DNA of 64,000 nt. Source: JARYGU01 sp033795365 (GTDB taxonomy: Bacteria; Pseudomonadota; Alphaproteobacteria; Rhizobiales; Rhizobiaceae). Under the pieces are notes generated by a model. It was not told the DNA's origin. It searched no databases and worked only from the letters and a program-made list of their open reading frames with translations. The position numbers and the translations under genes were made by a program. The first letter of the stretch is position 1; each line of letters opens with the position of its first letter. Positions 60,611 through 64,000 of this stretch are shown one piece after another. The DNA lies in the NCBI GenBank assembly GCA_033795365.1, contig JARYGU010000007.1, positions 62,001-126,000 of the forward strand, written 5' to 3'.

Positions 60611-60637
60611 GGAACGCGTAGCCCGGATTCCTGTTCC
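60611..60637. promoter_or_regulatory. Overlapping divergent EcfG promoters of phyR and nepR-ecfG
   Basis: Plus strand: GGAAC (60611-60615)-N16-TGTT (60632-60635), toward nepR-ecfG. Minus strand: GGAAC (60637-60633)-N16-CGTT (60616-60613), toward phyR. Each -35 box overlaps the -10 box of the other promoter, so a single 27-bp inverted block serves both directions. Expected starts are near 60642 (+) and 60606 (-). Positive autoregulation of this locus by EcfG is known in related bacteria. Confidence 0.75.
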
Positions 60638-60744
60638 ATGGGGCGGAACTTTTTTTGCCGCTATGCATTCCCCAGCGACATTCGGAACTTCGGGAACCAA
60701 GAACGTGCAGAACAAGAACCCAGAAAGTGAATATAGTGAACAGC

Positions 60745-60930
60745 ATGGATAACAAGACACCGAGACGGAAGTCTCCCACCAAGCCAGACGATCCCAATAT
60801 ACAAATCGCCCTCAAGCTGCGAAGCTTCTATCGTTCCGTACAGGAAGAGTCCGTTCCGCAGCGATTTCTGGACCTTCTGGAACAACTTGATGCCGTCGAG
60901 CAGCGGCATGGCGTTCGCGCAGCCGATTGA
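60745..60930 (+). CDS. nepR: Anti-sigma factor NepR (RsiA1-like)
   Basis: A 61-aa protein with the two-helix NepR core (IQIALKLRSFYRSVQEESVPQRFLDLLEQL, about 21-50) that holds EcfG inactive and is taken off by PhyR-P. Basic disordered start (DNKTPRRKSPTKPDD). ATG 60745 is chosen; GTG 60736 is possible, and the ribosome site is weak, which would keep anti-sigma yield low relative to message. Seven bp before ecfG. Confidence 0.92.
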   Translation: MDNKTPRRKSPTKPDDPNIQIALKLRSFYRSVQEESVPQRFLDLLEQLDAVEQRHGVRAAD

Positions 60931-60937
60931 GGGCAAA

Positions 60938-61492
60938 ATGGAACCGGTTGAAACCAATTTCAAACGCGAGTTGCTTTCCGTGCTGCCGAGTCTGCGCGCT
61001 TTCGCCATTTCACTCATCGGCCGGCAGGACCAGGCCGACGACCTCGTGCAGGACACGATCATGAAAGCGTGGGCCAAGCAGGAGCAGTTCGAGATGGGCA
61101 CCAACATGAAGGCCTGGCTCTTCACGATCCTGCGCAACGAGCTCTACAGCAAGCTCAGGAAGCGCGGACGGGAAATCCAGGACAGCGACGGTCTTTTCAC
61201 GGAGAATCTTGCGCAGCATCCTGCCCAATACGGATCGCTCGACATGCAGGATTTCCGCCGGGCGCTCGAGAAACTGCCGGACGAGCAGCGCGAGGCGATC
61301 ATTCTGGTCGGAGCATCCGGCTTCTCTTACGAAGAGGCGGCGGAGATTTGCGGCTGTGCGCTCGGCACGATCAAGAGCCGTGTCAACCGCGCTCGCCAGA
61401 GGCTGCAGGAAATTCTTCAGGTGAAGGGTGAAAGCGATTACGGGCCGGACGCGATCTCTGCGCCGCTGACGTCGCGCGCCTTCGCGTCCTGA
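60938..61492 (+). CDS. ecfG: General stress response ECF sigma factor EcfG (RpoE2-like)
   Basis: A 184-aa ECF sigma factor of group 15. Region 2 at about 10-75 (LPSLRAFAISLIGRQDQADDLVQDTIMKAW, with the DDLVQ core-binding segment), region 4 at about 110-165 (LEKLPDEQREAIILVGASGFSYEEAAEICGCALGTIKSRVNRAR). It directs RNA polymerase to GGAAC-N16/17-cGTT promoters for stress and stationary-phase genes. ATG 60938 has GAGGG upstream; ATG 60908 overlaps nepR and is less likely. Confidence 0.95.
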   Translation: MEPVETNFKRELLSVLPSLRAFAISLIGRQDQADDLVQDTIMKAWAKQEQFEMGTNMKAWLFTILRNELYSKLRKRGREIQDSDGLFTENLAQHPAQYGSLDMQDFRRALEKLPDEQREAIILVGASGFSYEEAAEICGCALGTIKSRVNRARQRLQEILQVKGESDYGPDAISAPLTSRAFAS

Positions 61493-61502
61493 GTTATGTT
61501 TG

Positions 61503-61538
61503 CGTCCCGGCGAAGATGTGGCAAAAGCCGCCGGGACG
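61503..61538 (+). promoter_or_regulatory. Strong hairpin between ecfG and the HWE kinase gene
   Basis: CGTCCCGGCG (61503-61512) pairs perfectly with CGCCGGGACG (61529-61538) around a 16-nt loop. No T-run follows; AATAAGGGGGTGG, the kinase ribosome region, comes directly after. It could act as an attenuator, a processing/stability element or a translational switch that lowers kinase yield relative to sigma factor. Confidence 0.5.
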
Positions 61539-61556
61539 AATAAGGGGGTGGCGTGA

Positions 61557-63125
61557 ATGGCCGATGCTTCCGGACAGGCTGAGATAGCCGATGCATCCGA
61601 TGTCGCGCCTGAGTCTTGTATGAAAGAAAATGTCTTGCTGTCGCCGTCGAGAGTTGCGGCTAGCCTCAACGCAAACGAACGCATTGCCGTGCTCCACGAG
61701 ACGGTGCCGACCTTTTCGGGACCTGATCCGGATTTCGACGGGATTGCGTCCCTTGCCGCCGGGATCTGTCGTACGCCGATCTCGCTCGTCACATTGGTCG
61801 GGCGCGTCGATCAATGGTTCCTGGCGCGTCAGGGCACTGTGGAAATTCGGGCGGCGTCCGAGGATTCTTTCTGCGCGCGTCTGATCGCCGAGCCGGAACC
61901 TCGCGTGATCATCGTCCATGATGCCGCGCGTGACGAGCGTTTCGCCGGGCTGCCGAGCGTTTCGGGCCGGACAAAGCTGCGATTTTATGCCGGCGCGCCG
62001 GTTATCGTGAAGGGACAGGCGATAGGCACCGTCTGCGTCTTCGACAGCGTTCCCCATGATGTGGTCGATCCGTCCCTGCCGCGGCAATTGCAGCATCTTG
62101 CCGGGTTGGCGGCTTCCCTGCTGGAGCTCAAGGAAGAGACCCGCCGGGGCGTTGTTGCCACCGAAGCGCTCTCGCGCGCGGAACGTCGCCATGCTCTGGC
62201 TCTCGATGCGGCGAATGTCGCGAGCTGGCTCTGGAACGTGCGGACCGGCACTGTCACCGGAAACTATACGCTCTACAACATGCTCGGTCTGCATGCGGGC
62301 GATACCGTGAATGCCCGCAAGCTCTTCACCGCGATCTATACCGACGATCGCAAGGGAACGATAGACAAGCTCAGAAGCGCGCTGCAGACCGGCGACGAAT
62401 ATGACGGGCTGTTCCGTGCGGCAAAATCGGGGCGCTGGCTGCTCGGGCGCGGCCGGGTCTACGAGCGCGACGCGAACGGAAACCCGACGGTGTTCCTCGG
62501 CATCAACGTCGATGTCCATGATGCCCAGATCGCGTCAGCGCGCACCCGCCTCTTGCTGCGGGAGCTCAACCACCGCGTCAAGAATACGCTTGCGATGCTG
62601 CAGTCGCTTGCCCGGCAGACCTTGAGGCAGACGAGCGATCCGGCGGAGTTCATGGAGGCGTTCGCCGGTAGGCTCCAGTCCATCTCGGAAGCGCACGGTC
62701 TCCTGAGCGACCACGAATGGGGCACGATCCATCTCGCCGCCCTTCTGGAAAAGCAGATATCTCCCTACACGTCCGACTATTCGAAGCAGGTCGAAATCCA
62801 CAAGGACGAGGTGGAGCTCGGCCCCGACCAGGCCGTCGGCCTCGGTCTCGTCCTGCATGAGCTCGCGACCAATGCCAGCAAGTACGGCGCGCTTTCGGCT
62901 CCGGGGGGCAAGGTTCTGGTTACGGCCCGCGTGATGAATGAGGAAGGCCAGCGGGTCGTCAATATTACATGGCACGAGGCGGGCGGCCCGCCCGTGCGCG
63001 AACCGCGCCGGCGTGGCTTCGGCTCCATCCTGATCGAGCGCAGCCTCGACAAGATCATCGGCAGCAGCGTGCATGTGGAATATCTTCCGAAGGGCCTGAC
63101 GGCCCTCATCCGCCTGCCCTTGTGA
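61557..63125 (+). CDS. rsiC: HWE-type sensor histidine kinase (RsiC-like), GAF-PAS-HWE
   Basis: A 522-aa cytoplasmic kinase without membrane helices. GAF domain about 45-190 (ISLVTLVGRVDQWFLA, FYAGAPVIVKGQAIGTVCVFD), PAS domain about 213-322 (LDAANVASWLWNVRTGTVTGN), HWE dimerisation domain with phospho-His339 in ELNHRVKNTLAMLQSLARQ, and an HWE ATPase with LHELATNASKYGALS (N box), ITWHE and RRGFGSILIERS. HWE kinases commonly control PhyR phosphorylation in alphaproteobacteria. Genetically linked to phyR/nepR/ecfG, it probably senses a soluble stress signal. Confidence 0.92.
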   Translation: MADASGQAEIADASDVAPESCMKENVLLSPSRVAASLNANERIAVLHETVPTFSGPDPDFDGIASLAAGICRTPISLVTLVGRVDQWFLARQGTVEIRAASEDSFCARLIAEPEPRVIIVHDAARDERFAGLPSVSGRTKLRFYAGAPVIVKGQAIGTVCVFDSVPHDVVDPSLPRQLQHLAGLAASLLELKEETRRGVVATEALSRAERRHALALDAANVASWLWNVRTGTVTGNYTLYNMLGLHAGDTVNARKLFTAIYTDDRKGTIDKLRSALQTGDEYDGLFRAAKSGRWLLGRGRVYERDANGNPTVFLGINVDVHDAQIASARTRLLLRELNHRVKNTLAMLQSLARQTLRQTSDPAEFMEAFAGRLQSISEAHGLLSDHEWGTIHLAALLEKQISPYTSDYSKQVEIHKDEVELGPDQAVGLGLVLHELATNASKYGALSAPGGKVLVTARVMNEEGQRVVNITWHEAGGPPVREPRRRGFGSILIERSLDKIIGSSVHVEYLPKGLTALIRLPL

Positions 63126-63134
63126 GGAGGCCGC

Positions 63135-63581
63135 TCAGTCGTCGTCCTTGCGGCGCCGGCGGGACTTGGAGCTTGGCGAAAGCAGCAGCCCGAGCGCCAG
63201 CGCAAGACCGGTGGAGACCAAGGGCTTGCGTGTCACTGCCGCAGTGGCGAGTGCCATCAGATCGCGACGCGTCTGCGTCTGCCGGAGCCTGATCCGGCGA
63301 AGGCGGCGTTCGCGCCGGTTGAGGAACGAAAGAATGCCGATGGCGACGAGCGCGGCGATGAGAAACGCGCCGGCGAGCCAGCTCAGCGCCGGCACCGTTC
63401 CGTATCGCTCGGAAAGCGCGACGCTTCCCGCAATGATCGCGAGCACATAGGCGGTCGCAAGAAATAGTCCTGCGATCGAGAGGACAAGCACGTTGCGACG
63501 CATATAGCTGGCTGCTGCCTCTACCCGGTCTTCCACTCCGGAAAAGAGGTGTTGGGCGAGGACCGCCATGATGGATAGCAT
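63135..63581 (-). CDS. Small membrane protein, phage-holin-family/DUF1469-like
   Basis: A 148-aa protein: amphipathic N-terminus (AVLAQHLFSGVEDRVEAAASYMRRN), two strong membrane helices (about 31-55 and 65-92), a weaker third (KPLVSTGLALALGLLL) and a very basic tail (SKSRRRRKDDD). The pattern is that of the DUF1469/holin-superfamily proteins usually encoded next to DUF883 (YqjD-like) proteins, as here, and linked to envelope or osmotic stress. AGGAGAGGGG precedes ATG 63581. Convergent with the kinase gene. Confidence 0.78.
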   Translation of the reverse strand: MLSIMAVLAQHLFSGVEDRVEAAASYMRRNVLVLSIAGLFLATAYVLAIIAGSVALSERYGTVPALSWLAGAFLIAALVAIGILSFLNRRERRLRRIRLRQTQTRRDLMALATAAVTRKPLVSTGLALALGLLLSPSSKSRRRRKDDD

Positions 63582-63626
63582 TCTGCCCCTCTCCTGATTA
63601 TCAGCGGCCGTGGCCGGCCGGAACAA

Positions 63627-63753
63627 TTCCAAGAAAAGTGTGTAGCGGTTTTCCATTCGGAATTGCGTAAAGACAACGGCTGGAGCACCTCAAGCGACTC
63701 CGTCTTGGCCGGAGGTGCTCTAGCATTTCGTCGGGGCAGACGTTTCTGCCCCG
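63627..63753 (+). repeat. RIME-like rhizobial intergenic repeat, copy 2
   Basis: CCAAGAAAAGTGTGTAGCGG and GGAATTGCGTAAAGACA (63628-63676) match copy 1 at 29106-29200 in order and orientation. A hairpin GAGCACCTC…GAGGTGCTC (63683-63720) follows, then AGCATTTC and a perfect stem CGGGGCAGA-CGTT-TCTGCCCCG (63732-63753), which may stop transcription of the DUF883 gene. It fills the gap between the two minus-strand membrane-protein genes. Confidence 0.6.
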
Positions 63754-63773
63754 AACTACGATATACGATGGGA

Positions 63774-64000
63774 TCAGCGGCGCAGCAGCGCTGCCAGGAT
63801 GAAGCCTGCGGCGACTGCCGTTCCGATCGTTGCGAGCGGATGCTCCTTTACCGTCTCGCGCACATGCCGTCCGGAATCGCGGTAACGTGCCCGGATATCG
63901 GACAGGATCTCCTCGCCGCTTGCGATAAGGTCGCGGAAATCGGCTTCGGCGTGCCCCTTCAGCCCTCCGACCTTTTCGCGCACAGCGTCGAGTTTGCTGC
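63774..64000 (-). CDS. DUF883 (YqjD/ElaB-like) family protein (partial, 5' end outside window)
   Basis: At least 75 residues at the C-terminal end: a helical region (KLDAVREKVGGLKGHAEADF, GEEILSDIRARYRDSGRHVRETVKEHP) and a C-terminal membrane anchor LATIGTAVAAGFILAALLRR. This matches DUF883 proteins, which in E. coli (YqjD, ElaB) tether ribosomes to the inner membrane in stationary phase. The start and any promoter lie beyond the right edge. Confidence 0.85.
   Translation of the reverse strand, partial: SKLDAVREKVGGLKGHAEADFRDLIASGEEILSDIRARYRDSGRHVRETVKEHPLATIGTAVAAGFILAALLRR

Overview
The window looks like chromosome from a Rhizobiaceae alphaproteobacterium, most like Sinorhizobium/Ensifer. 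The evidence is high GC, dense operons with 4-bp ATGA/GTGA overlaps, rhizobial palindromic intergenic repeats, and the order sorbitol/mannitol operon (smoCEFGKS-mtlK) - HAD hydrolase - FGGY kinase - phyR / nepR-ecfG - HWE kinase, which I recall as the arrangement around rpoE2 in S. meliloti. I see no phage block, IS element, CRISPR array, tRNA or rRNA.

Layout. 1-2.6 kb (-): end of a Liv-type ABC operon (substrate-binding protein, LivG, partial LivF). 2.8-5.5 kb: a LysR regulator, then small stress-type genes (PEBP, a 65-aa hydrophilic protein, DUF3008, an 86-aa protein, a 69-aa protein). 5.6-9.9 kb: FAH-family hydrolase with divergent GntR/FCD regulator, a NodT-type outer-membrane lipoprotein, a 0.9-kb relatively AT-rich gap and a 72-aa protein. 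10-14.3 kb: short-chain dehydrogenase and an mhq-like quinone/hydroquinone group, including a ring-cleaving dioxygenase fused to an MhqD-type esterase. 14.9-20.1 kb: RND pump with two adaptors. 20.2-23.1 kb (-): DeoR regulator, orphan DUF2793 protein, CysQ. 23.5-29.0 kb (+): complete livHMGF-DUF6867-livK operon. 29.3-34.0 kb (-): second RND pump and adaptor. 34.3-42.0 kb (-): a nine-gene, mostly overlapping pyrimidine-catabolism operon (beta-ureidopropionase-type hydrolase, DUF559 protein, dihydropyrimidinase, Nudix hydrolase, ABC ATPase, SMR-like protein, two permeases, NMT1-type binding protein) with a divergent RutR-like regulator. preA/preT, which complete the reductive pathway, lie at 46.5-49.2 kb. 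Between them are OpgC and a LysR/quinone-oxidoreductase pair. 49.5-59.6 kb (+): polyol operon. 59.8-63.1 kb: the general stress response core. 63.1-64 kb: envelope-stress-type small membrane proteins.

The thread linking distant parts of the window is the general stress response. EcfG-type promoters, GGAAC-N16-nGTT, were found by eye at five intergenic places, each upstream of and oriented toward a gene: PEBP, the 65-aa/DUF3008 pair, the 86-aa protein, the 72-aa protein, and phyR/nepR-ecfG, where two promoters overlap face to face in one 27-bp inverted block. The master regulators at 60 kb therefore probably control several small genes of unknown function at 3.7-9.9 kb.

The oddest element is a DUF559 (Vsr-like nuclease fold) gene inside the pyrimidine operon. 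It overlaps the next gene and carries, in frame in its own 5' end, an inverted pair of the rhizobial CTTCTCCCC/GGGGAGAAG palindromic repeat. This resembles a nuclease-repeat association and is the best candidate here for an under-described system.
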